A stretch of DNA of 64,000 nt from Alphaproteobacteria bacterium (GTDB taxonomy: Bacteria > Pseudomonadota > Alphaproteobacteria > Micropepsales > Micropepsaceae). Each line of letters begins with the position of its first letter. Position 1 is the stretch's first letter. The position numbers were made by a program, and so were the translations under genes. The notes beneath the pieces were generated by a model. It was given only the letters and a program-made list of their open reading frames with translations, was not told the DNA's origin and did not search any database. The stretch lies in NCBI GenBank assembly GCA_947474565.1, contig CANJIS010000008.1, positions 23,540 through 87,539 on the forward strand, read 5' to 3'. This document shows, piece after piece, positions 1-9,001 of this stretch.

Positions 1-857
1 TGAATGCGGCGGCTTAACGCACCCGGGAAACCTTCCCCGATTTTGACGCCGTCAATCATAACCACCGGCACGGCTGCGCCCGTAGCGGAAGACAGGAATG
101 CTTCCCGAGCCTTCTGCGCTTGCGCAACCGTGAATTTGCGCTCGGCCACTTCCAAACCTGCCTCCCGGATAGCGTCCAGGATGATCCGCCGCGTTACGCC
201 CGGCAGGATGGCGTTGGAAAGATCGCGGGTCACCACCGTGCCTGCCTGATCCACGATCCAGGCATTGGTTGAGCCGCCTTCTGTCACATAGCCGTCATCA
301 TCCACCAGCCAGGCCTCATAAGCGCCTTTGGCCTTGGCCGCCTGCTTGGCAAGCAGGTTGGGCAGAAGCTGGACGGTCTTGATATCGCAACGCTTCCACC
401 GCAGATCGGGTGCGGTTGCGACGGCAACGCCCTTCTCCATCCGCGTCTTGAGCGCCGCCATGTCTTGGGTACGCATGGTCAGGATCAGCGTGGGCTTGAG
501 CGGTGTTTTGGGTGGGACATGGTCACGCCGTGCCGCGCCCCGTGTCACCTGCAGATACAGCAGCCCGTTGGCGATGCGATTGCGGGCGATCACTTCGCGC
601 ATCACCAGCTTCAGGGATTCCCGGCTCATGGGCATGGCGACACCGATTTCGCGTAACGAGCGTTCCATCCGGTCGAGATGCGGCTCTTCGTCAATCGGTT
701 TGCCGCCGATCACATTGGTGACCTCGTAAATGCCGTCACCAAGCTGCAGGCCGCGGTCTTCGATATGCACGCCCGCCTGGGCATGCGGCAGGTAGCGGCC
801 ATTCACATAAGCGATGCGGCCGGCGGGGGAGTTTCCCCATTTAAGGATGTCAGGCAT
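1..857 (-). CDS. dat: D-amino-acid transaminase, 3' end cut by the window edge
   Basis: This is a fold-type IV PLP aminotransferase that interconverts D-alanine and D-glutamate with their keto acids, supplying D-amino acids for peptidoglycan. I translated the reverse strand directly. The product begins MPDILKWGNSPAGRIAYVNG and contains HIEDRGLQLGDGIYEVTN near the N-terminus. KRCDIKTVQLLPN near residue 155 holds the probable PLP lysine, and EGGSTNAWIV follows. 285 codons are visible, close to the full family length of about 285-290, so only the last few residues are missing. The ATG overlaps the ntrX stop by 8 nt, indicating translational coupling. The ntrX-dat order is common in alphaproteobacteria. 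A branched-chain aminotransferase is the main alternative, but the length and N-terminal motif favour Dat. Confidence 0.9.
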   Translation of the reverse strand, partial: MPDILKWGNSPAGRIAYVNGRYLPHAQAGVHIEDRGLQLGDGIYEVTNVIGGKPIDEEPHLDRMERSLREIGVAMPMSRESLKLVMREVIARNRIANGLLYLQVTRGAARRDHVPPKTPLKPTLILTMRTQDMAALKTRMEKGVAVATAPDLRWKRCDIKTVQLLPNLLAKQAAKAKGAYEAWLVDDDGYVTEGGSTNAWIVDQAGTVVTRDLSNAILPGVTRRIILDAIREAGLEVAERKFTVAQAQKAREAFLSSATGAAVPVVMIDGVKIGEGFPGALSRRI

Positions 858-2253
858 TGAAGCCCTGTTGCGATCCGACACCCAGCGATTTGAGTTTGCG
901 GTGCAGGGCCGAGCGCTCCATGCCGATAAAGGCGGCGGTGCGGGAAATGTTGCCGCCGAAGCGGTTGATCTGCGCTACCAGATAATCGCGCTCAAAGATT
1001 TCGCGCGCTTCGCGCAGCGGCAACGAAATCACCAGATCGCCGCCCTTGCCGCCGCTCCAGCCGCCATTGTTGCCCAGATCGGTGGGCAGAAGGTCGGCCG
1101 ACACCGCTTCATTGATGTCATCGCTGGTCAGGATCAAAAGCCGCTCCACGATATTGCGAAGCTGGCGGACATTGCCGGGCCAGCTATGGGCCTGCAGCAC
1201 CGCCATGGCGTCATCGCCGATGGTGCGCATGGGCAATCCGCCCGCCGCCGACAGCCGCTTCATAAAGTGGCTAATCAGATGCGGAATGTCATCGCGCCGT
1301 TCTGCCAGCGAAGGAATGCGCACCGGAACCACATTCAGGCGGTGATACAGGTCTTCGCGGAAACGGCCGCTTTCGGTTTCCACGCGCAGGTCGCGGGTGG
1401 TGGAGCAGATCACGCGTGCATCCACCTGCACCCGCGTGGTGCCGCCCATGCGGGTGAAAGTTTGATCGATCAGCACGCGCAAAATCTTGCCCTGGGTTTC
1501 CAGCGGCATATCGGAGACTTCGTCCAGATAAAGCGTGCCGTTGTGCGCCAGCTCGAACAACCCGGTCTTGCGCGGGCCATCGGCGGATTCAAATCCGAAC
1601 AACTCGGCTTCGATGCGGTCTGGCTCCATGGTGGCGCAGTTGATGGCGACAAAAGCGTTGCCGGCGCGGCGCGAACGGGCATGGATCAGCCGCGCCGCCA
1701 CTTCCTTGCCGGAACCTGCGGGCCCGGAAATCAGCACCCGGCTGTTGGTGGGAGCGATCTTGTCCACCAGGGAGCGCAATTGCGCGATGTTGGAGGACTG
1801 GCCGACCAGTTCGCCATCATCGCCGGCCTTGAGTTTCAGTTCCTGCACTTCGCGTTTCAGGCGCGCCGCTTCCAGGGCGCGCTCCACCACATGCAGCAGG
1901 CGGTCTGCCTTGAACGGTTTTTCCACAAAATCGTAAGCGCCCTTCTTGATCGAGGCGACGGCGGTCTCAATCGTGCCATGACCGGAAATCATCACCACCG
2001 GCAGGTCGGGCTGCTCGCGCTTGATCGTTTCCAGAATCTGGATGCCGTCCAGCTTGGAGCCCTGGAGCCAGATGTCGAGCACGACCAGCGCCGGACGGCG
2101 CGCGCGCACGGCCGCAAGCGCGGTTTCGCTGTCGCCCGCGCTGCGGGTTTCATAGCCTTCATCGCTGAGGATGCCGGAAATCAAATCCCGGATATCACCC
2201 TCGTCATCCACCACCAGGATTTCAGACGCGATCAACGATCCGTTTTTGCTCAT
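850..2253 (-). CDS. ntrX: Nitrogen/redox response regulator NtrX
   Basis: NtrX is the cytoplasmic regulator paired with the membrane kinase NtrY. The N-terminal receiver (about residues 10-125) has ILVVDDE, phospho-acceptor D in VVLDIWL and K in EKPFKA. A central AAA+ domain follows with Walker A GPAGSGKE and Walker B LYLDEVSDMP. The C-terminal Fis-type helix-turn-helix ends in ISRTAAFIGMERSALHRKLK. The GAFTGA loop used to contact sigma-54 is absent; FGFESADGPRK lies in its place. This is characteristic of alphaproteobacterial NtrX, which does not act as a classical sigma-54 activator. I chose the ATG at 2253 because GAGG lies 8 nt upstream; a GTG two codons earlier is too close to it. The start overlaps ntrY by 32 nt and the stop overlaps dat. 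Confidence 0.95.
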   Translation of the reverse strand: MSKNGSLIASEILVVDDEGDIRDLISGILSDEGYETRSAGDSETALAAVRARRPALVVLDIWLQGSKLDGIQILETIKREQPDLPVVMISGHGTIETAVASIKKGAYDFVEKPFKADRLLHVVERALEAARLKREVQELKLKAGDDGELVGQSSNIAQLRSLVDKIAPTNSRVLISGPAGSGKEVAARLIHARSRRAGNAFVAINCATMEPDRIEAELFGFESADGPRKTGLFELAHNGTLYLDEVSDMPLETQGKILRVLIDQTFTRMGGTTRVQVDARVICSTTRDLRVETESGRFREDLYHRLNVVPVRIPSLAERRDDIPHLISHFMKRLSAAGGLPMRTIGDDAMAVLQAHSWPGNVRQLRNIVERLLILTSDDINEAVSADLLPTDLGNNGGWSGGKGGDLVISLPLREAREIFERDYLVAQINRFGGNISRTAAFIGMERSALHRKLKSLGVGSQQGFNA

Positions 2254-4435
2254 CTTCACTTCCTCTGTCGTCCGGGGCCTTTTGGCGCTGGGCTTTTTGC
2301 GAGAAAGGGAATGTCAGGGTCACTTCCGCGCCCTCCCCATTCTCGGCATCGCCCAGGGTGATTTCTCCCCCATGGTCTTCCATGATCTTGCGCACGATCG
2401 CCAAACCCAGGCCGGTGCCCTTGGCGCGCGTGGTTACGTAAGGCTCGGTCAGGCGGTGCCGGTGTTCCGGCGGCAAGCCGATGCCATTGTCGGTGACGCG
2501 GAATGCCAGCGTGGCCCCATTGGGCGCCAGCGCGATCTGGATCTTGCCGGGCACATCGTCGCCCTTGGCATGACGCGCGGCGATGCCCTCGCCCGCATTC
2601 TTCAGCACATTGGTCAGCGCCTGCGCAATCAAGCGGCCATCGCCTTCGAAATGCACCGGCTCGGGCGGCGACTTCGTCTCGAACGTGATATCGGGATGCC
2701 CGACACGCTGCAGGAACACCGCCTGCTGCAAAAGCTCCTGGGCATTCTCTCGCCGCATCACCGGGGTCGGCATCCGCGCGAAGGAGGAGAACTCATCCAC
2801 CATCCGCCCGATATCGCCGACCTGGCGCACAATCGTGTCGACGCATTGGCGGAAAATATCGGGATCGGTGGTGATCTCGTCCATATATTTGCGCTTCAGC
2901 CGCTCGGCGGAAAGCTGGATCGGGGTCAGCGGGTTCTTGATCTCATGGGCAATGCGGCGGGCCACATCCGCCCAGGCCGCGGTGCGCTGTGCCGATACCA
3001 GATCGGTGATGTCGTCAAAGGTGGCGATAAAGCCATGCGCGCCGCGCTCGCTGCTGACTTGCACGCTGAGCGCGCGTTGGCTGCCGTCCCGCTTGATGCT
3101 GACTTCACCGCTGGCCCGGCCAACCGGTTCGGAAATCGCCCGCCGGATCAGGGCCGCCAGTTCCGGCACGGATTCGGAATAGTGCCGCCCTTCTAGTTCC
3201 TCCGGCGTGGCATTCAGCAGCCGGGCGGCGGCGCGATTGATGATGGTGATGGTGCCATCGGTGGCGATGCCGACCACGCCGGCGCTGACGCCCGATAGCA
3301 CGGTCTCGGTAAAGCGGCGGCGTTCGTCAATCTGGCGGTTGGCGGCAACCAGATCATCGCGCTGCGCGCCCAGCTGTTCGGTCATGCGATTAAAAGCAAG
3401 ACCGAGGGTGGCGATTTCGTCGCTGTCGCGGTCCACTTTCACCTGGGCGGTGAGATCACCTTCTGACACGCGTTCCGCAGCGCCGATCAAACCGGAAATG
3501 GGTTTCACCAGCCGGTTGGCGGCCCAGAGACCCGATAGCATCGCGGCGAGCAGGATCACCAGCGCCACCACCGCATACAGCGCCGCGAACAGAAGCTGCA
3601 CTTCGATGCGGTTGTCGTTGAGGCGGTTATATTCCGACACGGCGGATTGGGTGCGGCGGTAATAGCCGAACACTTGCGGGTCCACCACGCGCACCACTTC
3701 CAGATAGGCATCGGTCAGGGCCTGCATCTGGATCAGGGCGGTAACGGTGCCGGTTTCGGGCACCGCGTCCACGACAATCGAGCCGGCGCGCGCTTGCGAC
3801 AGGTCGGCGGCGCTGGGCGGCTTGGGATCCTTCAGATAGGCCTGCTTGGTCGAGGCGAGAATTTTTCCGTCGCCGCCGACAATGTAAGAAGCCTGCAAGC
3901 CGCGATCCTTGGTCTGGCTGTTCAGCCGGTCGCTGAACGCCTGGATGCGGACATGTTTTTCTTCGTCGAACAGGGTGGGATCGCGTTGCAGTCCGTTGGC
4001 GATTTCATAGGCGTCGCCGATGATGCTGCGCTCATGCTCTTTCACATAGGTCTGCGCGACATTGACCGCATTGGTCAGTGCGCCCTGCACCTGGGCGGAG
4101 AACATCGCGTCCAGACCCAGATTGAGGGTCACGGACGCAAAGATCGCCACCAGAATGGCGGGCACCACCGCGATGGCCGAAAACCAGGTGACCAGCCGCA
4201 CATGCAGCCGGGCGCCGGCGCGGCCGGATTTACGCTCTGCCCATAACCGCAGCAGGCGCCAGGCGATCAGCGCCGCAAGGGTAAGCCCCAATCCGAGGTT
4301 GATCAGGAACAGCGCCATGAGGCCGGTGCGGCCGGGCGTGAATTTTGTCAGGCCGGACAGGGCGGCATAGGTGATGGAACAAGACCCCACCGCCAGAACG
4401 GCGACGCCCAAGGCAAGCTTGGACGGCATCGACAC
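2222..4435 (-). CDS. ntrY: Membrane sensor histidine kinase NtrY
   Basis: NtrY is the inner-membrane kinase for NtrX. The 737-residue product has hydrophobic segments near residues 7-30, 35-60 and 85-110, then a periplasmic stretch, and another membrane span near 285-310 leading into a HAMP region. A PAS domain follows near 375-480, containing VLSGVSAGVVGIATDGTI. The HisKA H-box is [20 protein letters not shown], and the HATPase domain has NVLKNAGEG, DNGIGLP and GTGLGLAIVRKI. The start is a GTG at 4435; an ATG at 4429 two codons later is equally possible, and neither has a clear Shine-Dalgarno. It is separated from ntrC by about 270 bp containing hairpins, so ntrYX may have its own promoter. 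The stop lies inside ntrX. Confidence 0.95.
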   Translation of the reverse strand: MSMPSKLALGVAVLAVGSCSITYAALSGLTKFTPGRTGLMALFLINLGLGLTLAALIAWRLLRLWAERKSGRAGARLHVRLVTWFSAIAVVPAILVAIFASVTLNLGLDAMFSAQVQGALTNAVNVAQTYVKEHERSIIGDAYEIANGLQRDPTLFDEEKHVRIQAFSDRLNSQTKDRGLQASYIVGGDGKILASTKQAYLKDPKPPSAADLSQARAGSIVVDAVPETGTVTALIQMQALTDAYLEVVRVVDPQVFGYYRRTQSAVSEYNRLNDNRIEVQLLFAALYAVVALVILLAAMLSGLWAANRLVKPISGLIGAAERVSEGDLTAQVKVDRDSDEIATLGLAFNRMTEQLGAQRDDLVAANRQIDERRRFTETVLSGVSAGVVGIATDGTITIINRAAARLLNATPEELEGRHYSESVPELAALIRRAISEPVGRASGEVSIKRDGSQRALSVQVSSERGAHGFIATFDDITDLVSAQRTAAWADVARRIAHEIKNPLTPIQLSAERLKRKYMDEITTDPDIFRQCVDTIVRQVGDIGRMVDEFSSFARMPTPVMRRENAQELLQQAVFLQRVGHPDITFETKSPPEPVHFEGDGRLIAQALTNVLKNAGEGIAARHAKGDDVPGKIQIALAPNGATLAFRVTDNGIGLPPEHRHRLTEPYVTTRAKGTGLGLAIVRKIMEDHGGEITLGDAENGEGAEVTLTFPFSQKAQRQKAPDDRGSEDEQKRIVDRV

Positions 4436-4504
4436 CGGCCGGGTGCCGGCGCGCCACTGGTGTATGGAAGTCAGAGGGCTGATGACCTGGTCCTACGGTT
4501 AACG

Positions 4505-4521
4505 CTGTCGGTTTGCGACAG
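4505..4521. repeat. Short inverted repeat in the ntrY leader
   Basis: Perfect inverted repeat CTGTCG-GTTTG-CGACAG lies about 70 bp upstream of the ntrY start. It could be an operator half-site pair or a leader hairpin. No regulator can be assigned from sequence alone. Confidence 0.4.
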
Positions 4522-4547
4522 TTTAGCCACTACACCGGCTGTTGCAA
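4520..4547 (-). promoter_or_regulatory. Candidate ntrYX promoter
   Basis: On the minus strand TTGCAA (4547-4542) and TAAACT (4525-4520) are separated by 16 bp. Each hexamer matches 4 of 6 bases of the sigma-70 consensus. The predicted leader of about 75 nt would contain the CTGTCG/CGACAG hairpin at 4505-4521. This is a weak match, supported mainly by its position in the only large gap within the ntr cluster. Confidence 0.3.
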
Positions 4548-4577
4548 GAATGCAGCGATGCAATCGTACAACAGCGT

Positions 4578-4602
4578 TACCGCCTGAAAAGGCGGTATTT
4601 TT
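4578..4602 (+). terminator. Plus-strand intrinsic terminator with no plus-strand gene upstream
   Basis: TACCGCC and GGCGGTA form a 7-bp stem with a TGAAAA loop, followed by five T residues on the plus strand. Both flanking genes are on the minus strand, so no annotated transcript reads into it in this orientation. On the minus strand the stem has no U-tract. It may end a small plus-strand RNA from the ntrY upstream region. Confidence 0.6.
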
Positions 4603-4687
4603 CCCGAATCGGACTGTGACTTCGGCTGTTAATCGCTGCGCGAACTGGGCTTCGCGGTGCTGCTGCGCTGCCGCTCGCACCGCTCGC

Positions 4688-4722
4688 GTTGCGATCCGAA
4701 TAGCGTCTATTCGGATCGCAAC
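4688..4722 (-). terminator. 16-bp perfect hairpin spanning the ntrC stop codon
   Basis: GTTGCGATCCGAATAG is followed by a 3-nt spacer and its exact reverse complement. The right arm (4707-4722) encodes the last codons and TAG stop of ntrC; the left arm lies just beyond it. No U-tract follows on the minus strand. It probably ends or stabilises the ntrBC transcript, which would make ntrYX a separate unit. Confidence 0.6.
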
Positions 4723-6158
4723 CCTTTAATGACGTCCAACCCGAGGTCGCGGATCTTCTTCCGCAGCGTGTTCCGGTTCAGTCCCAAAAGCTGGGCGGCG
4801 CGGATCTGGTTGCCCTTGGTGACCGCCAGACAGATGGAAATCAGCGGCCGCTCCACTTCCTCCAGCACCCGGTCATAGACGCCCGGCGGCGGCAGCTTGT
4901 CGCCCTGAGCCAGGAAATACTGGGTGAGGTAGCGCTCCACCGACGCGGACAAGGACTCTCCGCTGTCGCCCTCTTCCAGGCCCGGGCTGCGCACCGGCTC
5001 TTTCAATTCCGCCAGGATCGCCGATGCCGGAATGGACTCCCCGGCATGCAGCACCGCCAGACGGCGGATCAGGTTTTCCAGTTCGCGCACATTGCCGGGC
5101 CAGCGATGGCGGCGCAGGGCTTCCAGCCCGTCCGCGTCCACGCTTTTGGCCGGCAGGCCTTCGTCATTGGCCTTGCGCAGGAAGTGGCGCACCAGATCGG
5201 CAACATCCTCGACGCGCTCGCGCAAGGGCGGCAGGCGCAGGGGCACCACATTCAGCCGGTAGTAGAGGTCTTCGCGGAAAAGGCCCTGGGTAATCAACTG
5301 ACGCAGATCGCGGTTTGTGGCGGCGATGATGCGCACATCGGTCTTGATCGGCGTGCGCCCGCCCACCGTCGTATATTCGCCCTGTTGCAACACGCGCAAA
5401 AGCCGCGTCTGCGCTTCCAGCGGCATGTCGCCGATCTCGTCCAGAAACAGTGTGCCGCCTTCCGCCTGTTCAAAGCGGCCGATGCCGCGATTGGTGGCGC
5501 CGGTGAACGCGCCGCGCTCATGGCCGAACAATTCGCTTTCCACCAACTCCTTGGGGATGGCCGCCATGTTCACGGCGACGAAATTGCCGTGCCGGCGCTT
5601 GCCGTAATCGTGCAGGGCGCGGGCCACCAGTTCCTTGCCGGTGCCGCTTTCGCCCATGATCATCACGGTAAGGTCGGTTTGAGTCATGCGCGCGATGACG
5701 CGATAGATTTCCTGCATCGCCGCGCTGCGGCCGATCAGGGGCAACCGTTCTTCGGTGGCGGGCGCAGCAGAGGTATCGTGCTTGCCCGATGGGCTGGACA
5801 ACGCCCGCTGCACCACGCTCGTCAATTCCTTCAGGTCGAAGGGCTTGGGCAGATATTCAAAGGCGCCGCGTTCGGCAGCGGTGATGGCAGTAAGAAGCGT
5901 GTTCTGCGCGCTCATCACCAGGATGGGCAAATCGGGACGAATGCGCTTGATGCGCGGAATGAGGTCAAAACCGCTTTCATCCGGCAGCACGACATCGGTA
6001 ATCACCAGATTGCCGTCGCCCGCCGCGATCCAGCGCCACAGCCCTGCCGCCGTGCCGGTGGTGCGCACATTGTAACCGGCGCGGCCCAAGGCCTGGTTCA
6101 GCACGGTGCGGATGGCGCTGTCGTCATCGGCAATCAGAATGGTGGCATTGCCGATCAT
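4707..6158 (-). CDS. ntrC: Nitrogen regulation response regulator NtrC
   Basis: NtrC is the sigma-54-dependent activator of nitrogen-assimilation genes, phosphorylated by NtrB. The 483-residue product starts [13 protein letters not shown]. Its receiver has acceptor D in ITDVVLPDE and K in LPKPFD. The AAA+ domain has Walker A GESGTGKE and the intact sigma-54 contact loop GAFTGA in [13 protein letters not shown]. Walker B is [11 protein letters not shown]. The C-terminal Fis-type helix-turn-helix ends in [21 protein letters not shown]. The frame is open further upstream into ntrB, but [13 protein letters not shown] is where receiver homology begins, 10 nt after the ntrB stop. The stop is embedded in a 16-bp palindrome. 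Confidence 0.97.
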   Translation of the reverse strand: MIGNATILIADDDSAIRTVLNQALGRAGYNVRTTGTAAGLWRWIAAGDGNLVITDVVLPDESGFDLIPRIKRIRPDLPILVMSAQNTLLTAITAAERGAFEYLPKPFDLKELTSVVQRALSSPSGKHDTSAAPATEERLPLIGRSAAMQEIYRVIARMTQTDLTVMIMGESGTGKELVARALHDYGKRRHGNFVAVNMAAIPKELVESELFGHERGAFTGATNRGIGRFEQAEGGTLFLDEIGDMPLEAQTRLLRVLQQGEYTTVGGRTPIKTDVRIIAATNRDLRQLITQGLFREDLYYRLNVVPLRLPPLRERVEDVADLVRHFLRKANDEGLPAKSVDADGLEALRRHRWPGNVRELENLIRRLAVLHAGESIPASAILAELKEPVRSPGLEEGDSGESLSASVERYLTQYFLAQGDKLPPPGVYDRVLEEVERPLISICLAVTKGNQIRAAQLLGLNRNTLRKKIRDLGLDVIKGLRSE

Positions 6159-6168
6159 GCTTCTTCTC

Positions 6169-7275
6169 TCATGTGTCTTCTTGGGCGGATTTGGGCAACA
6201 GGACGCGGAACAGGGTTCGCCGCGGCATGGATTCACATTCGATGACGCCGCCGTGATCGCCGACGATCTTGGCCACCAGCGCCAGCCCCAGGCCCGAGCC
6301 GCGCGCCTTGGTGGTGACGAAGGGTTCAAAAATATGCGGCATCAGGTCGGCGGGGATGCCGCTGCCATTGTCGCGCACAGTAACTTCCAGCGGCAGCGAG
6401 ACGCGTTCGCCGCCCATGCCGGCGCCGAATTTCACACCGGGACGATAGCCGGTGGTCAGCGCGATTTCGCCGCCCGTCTCCGGCAGGGCATCCGAAGCAT
6501 TGCGCACCAGATTGAGAAACACCTGGATCAGCTGGTCGCGGTCACCGGCCACCGGCGGCAGTGACGGGTCGAAGTTTTCGGTGATGGTGACATTCCGCGC
6601 GAAGCTGGTCTCAGCCACTTTGCGCACACGATCCAGCACCTCGTGGATGTTGACGGGGTGGCGCATCAGGCTGCGGGTATCGCCGAAGCTTTCCATGCGG
6701 TCGATCAGGCCGCGGATACGGTCGGATTCCGCCACGATCAGTTGCGTCATCTCCCGTTCGTCCGGGGCCAATGTCTCTTCCAGCAGCTGCGCCGCGCCGC
6801 GAATTCCGGCCAGCGGATTCTTGATCTCATGCGCCAGCACGGCCGCCATGCCGTGCATGGAGCGCACAGCACCGCGCGCCATCAATTGGCGGTCCATGCG
6901 CTGGGCCAGGCTGCGTTCCTGCAAGGTGATGACCAGCGTGCCTTCGGGTTCGGGCAGCGGCGTCACCGAAACATCGGCGATGCGTTCGCCGTGCCGCACG
7001 GTGGAAAGATCGACATCGCGTTCGGCGGCGGAAGAGTTGCGCTCCCGCGCCTGGTTGATGAGCTGAAACAGCGGGCTGTCAAACGGCAGAAGGTCGTTGA
7101 TGAACTGCTTGAGCAGAATGCCGGCGCCGGTCTGGAAGAACTGTTCGGCGGCCGGATTGACGAAGGTGATCTCCTGGTTCGGGCCCAGAAGAAGGATGGG
7201 CATGGGTAGGGCGTTGGCGATGGCCGCGATCTGGGCTGCGTCCCCGCGAGATTTGGATAAGACCCCTGTCGTCAT
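6169..7275 (-). CDS. ntrB: Nitrogen regulation sensor kinase/phosphatase NtrB
   Basis: NtrB is the soluble two-component kinase that phosphorylates or dephosphorylates NtrC under control of PII. The 368-residue product has a PAS domain (about 15-125, with [10 protein letters not shown]). The H-box is [20 protein letters not shown] near residue 145. The HATPase motifs are [16 protein letters not shown] and [12 protein letters not shown]. It has no membrane segment. The gene is 10 nt upstream of ntrC, forming ntrBC. The dusB gene that often precedes ntrB in this class is absent; ispDF lies divergently instead. The ATG abuts an 8-bp inverted repeat (7276-7322) that may control its expression. 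Confidence 0.96.
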   Translation of the reverse strand: MTTGVLSKSRGDAAQIAAIANALPMPILLLGPNQEITFVNPAAEQFFQTGAGILLKQFINDLLPFDSPLFQLINQARERNSSAAERDVDLSTVRHGERIADVSVTPLPEPEGTLVITLQERSLAQRMDRQLMARGAVRSMHGMAAVLAHEIKNPLAGIRGAAQLLEETLAPDEREMTQLIVAESDRIRGLIDRMESFGDTRSLMRHPVNIHEVLDRVRKVAETSFARNVTITENFDPSLPPVAGDRDQLIQVFLNLVRNASDALPETGGEIALTTGYRPGVKFGAGMGGERVSLPLEVTVRDNGSGIPADLMPHIFEPFVTTKARGSGLGLALVAKIVGDHGGVIECESMPRRTLFRVLLPKSAQEDT

Positions 7276-7322
7276 ATGCCTATTTTTTGTGCATGATTAA
7301 GTCATGGTCACAATATAGGCAT
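7276..7322. promoter_or_regulatory. Nested inverted repeat between ntrB and ispDF
   Basis: ATGCCTAT (7276-7283) and ATAGGCAT (7315-7322) are perfect inverted arms. Between them sits a second imperfect dyad, TGTGCATGA-TTAAG-TCATG-GT-CACA. The outer left arm touches the ntrB start codon. In an ntrB leader RNA it would fold over the ribosome-binding region; as DNA it could be an operator for the divergent pair. The inner dyad only loosely resembles the NtrC site TGCAC-N5-GTGCA. Confidence 0.55.
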
Positions 7323-7385
7323 TTTCCGATCCGTCAAAGAGATATCGCGGCTTTTCCCGGCAAATGATAGGCAGGAGCCAGGGAA

Positions 7386-8531
7386 TTGAGAGCCATGCTG
7401 AAAATAGCCGTTTTGATCGTCGCTGCCGGTAAAGGCGAGCGCACGGGTCGTGAAAAACCCAAGCAGTATGAATGGCTTGCGGGAAAATCCCTGCTCGCCC
7501 GCAGCGCGGCTGCCTTTGCCGGCCTGCCCGCCCAGGAAACGACAATCCGTGTCGTGATCGGCCCAGGCCAGGACGACCTCTATGCTGCTGCCCTTCCTGG
7601 CGGCGCGCCGCCCGTGGCAGGTGGCGCCCGGCGTCAGGATTCGGTGCGGCTGGGGCTGGAAGCGATCGAAAAATCCGCGCCCGATTTTGTCCTGATCCAT
7701 GACGCGGCCCGGCCGCTGGTGTCGCCTTCTGTGATTGCCAATGTCGTGAACGCGCTGACCGCCGGCGCCAAAGGCGCGGTGCCGATGCTGGCGGTGGCCG
7801 ATACGCTGCGGCGCAAGGATGGCGACGCCTGGGCCACCATTCCCCGCGACAATCTTTTTCGCGCCCAGACGCCGCAAGGTTTCCGTTTTGCCGATATCCT
7901 GAAAGCCCACCGCGAATTTGCGTCGCGCGATGTCACCGATGATGTTGAAATCGCGGCGCTGGCAGGGATCAAGGTGGAAGCCGTACCGGGCGAGGAAACC
8001 AATCTGAAGATCACCACCGAGAAGGATTTCGCTTTGGCGGAAAATTTGCTGGGAGGCGAAAGTGTCAGCGCCATGGGCTATGACGCGCATCGTTTCTGCG
8101 ACGGCGATCATGTCTGGCTTTGCGGCGTGAAGGTGCCGCACACGCACGGCATGTTGGGGCATTCCGATGCCGATGCCGGGCTTCATGCCCTTACCGACGC
8201 CATTCTGGGCTGTATCGGCGCCGGTGATATCGGCCAGCATTTCCCGCCCAGCGACGAACGCTGGCGCGGTGCGCCGAGCTGGAAATTCCTGGATCACGCC
8301 GCCAAGCTGGTGGCGGAAAAAGGCGGCCGCATTGTTCATTGCGACGTCACCCTGATATGCGAGCGGCCCAAGATCGGCCCGCACCGCGAAGCCATGCGCA
8401 CGCGCATCGCGGAAATTCTGGGTATGGATGTGGCGCGGGTCAGCGTCAAAGCCACCACCACCGAAGGCATGGGTTATACCGGCCGACAGGAAGGCCTGGC
8501 GGCGCAGGCCGTGGCCACTGTGCGCTTATGA
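7386..8531 (+). CDS. ispDF: Bifunctional IspD/IspF enzyme of the MEP pathway
   Basis: The fused enzyme carries out two steps of non-mevalonate isoprenoid synthesis: CTP-dependent cytidylylation of MEP and cyclisation of CDP-ME 2-phosphate. The IspD domain (about 1-225) has the AAGKGERTG nucleotide-binding loop followed by KPKQ, and [10 protein letters not shown]. The IspF domain starts near residue 229 with GYDAHRF and has metal-ligand segments [15 protein letters not shown] and [14 protein letters not shown] [13 protein letters not shown] chose the TTG at 7386 because AGGAG lies 8 nt upstream; an ATG three codons on (7395) is the alternative. The stop overlaps the pgpA start as ATGA. Confidence 0.95.
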   Translation: MRAMLKIAVLIVAAGKGERTGREKPKQYEWLAGKSLLARSAAAFAGLPAQETTIRVVIGPGQDDLYAAALPGGAPPVAGGARRQDSVRLGLEAIEKSAPDFVLIHDAARPLVSPSVIANVVNALTAGAKGAVPMLAVADTLRRKDGDAWATIPRDNLFRAQTPQGFRFADILKAHREFASRDVTDDVEIAALAGIKVEAVPGEETNLKITTEKDFALAENLLGGESVSAMGYDAHRFCDGDHVWLCGVKVPHTHGMLGHSDADAGLHALTDAILGCIGAGDIGQHFPPSDERWRGAPSWKFLDHAAKLVAEKGGRIVHCDVTLICERPKIGPHREAMRTRIAEILGMDVARVSVKATTTEGMGYTGRQEGLAAQAVATVRL

Positions 8532-9001
8532 CGATGCCCCGCGCCTCCGCCGTGATCTCCACCGTGTTCGGGATCGGCTATTTCCCCCAGGCGCAGGGCA
8601 CCATCATGAGCGCCATCGCTCTGCCGCTGGGCATTCTTATCGCCATGTATGGCGGCGGCGCACTGGGCCTTCTGGGCGCGGCCCTGATTGCGCTGGTGCT
8701 GGGCGTTGTGGCCTGCGCCGATCATGTGCGCGCGACCGGCAATCCCGATCCCTCGGAATGCGTGATTGATGAGTTGGCCGGGCAATGGCTGGCGTCGGCC
8801 TTTGTCGCCTGGGGCACCGTGTCCCTGCCCGCCTTCTTTGTTTCCTTCATCCTGTTTCGCGTGTTCGACATTTGGAAACCCTGGCCGGTATCCTGGGCCG
8901 AAGAAAAATTGCCCGGTGGATGGGGCGTGATGATGGATGACATTGTCGCCGGGCTGATGGCTGGCGTGCTGTCCTTCATCGCGCATTATTACGGCGTCTG
9001 A
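8528..9001 (+). CDS. pgpA: Phosphatidylglycerophosphatase A
   Basis: PgpA is the integral membrane phosphatase that converts phosphatidylglycerophosphate to phosphatidylglycerol. The 157-residue product starts [20 protein letters not shown]. It contains the family motifs [40 protein letters not shown] and [15 protein letters not shown], with hydrophobic helices between them. The ATG overlaps the ispDF stop by 4 nt and the stop shares one base with the pncC start. The three genes therefore look like one translationally coupled unit. Confidence 0.93.
   Translation: MTMPRASAVISTVFGIGYFPQAQGTIMSAIALPLGILIAMYGGGALGLLGAALIALVLGVVACADHVRATGNPDPSECVIDELAGQWLASAFVAWGTVSLPAFFVSFILFRVFDIWKPWPVSWAEEKLPGGWGVMMDDIVAGLMAGVLSFIAHYYGV

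Noticed and set aside
814..2361. A 515-codon plus-strand open frame opposite ntrX
   Set aside because: It lies exactly antisense to a well-supported gene; its composition (His/Gln/Ala-rich, no motifs) is that of a codon-bias shadow in GC-rich DNA.
4460..4729. An 89-codon plus-strand frame between ntrY and ntrC
   Set aside because: It crosses the terminator at 4578-4602 and the ntrC palindrome, has no recognisable motif and no Shine-Dalgarno. A non-coding RNA is more plausible than a protein.
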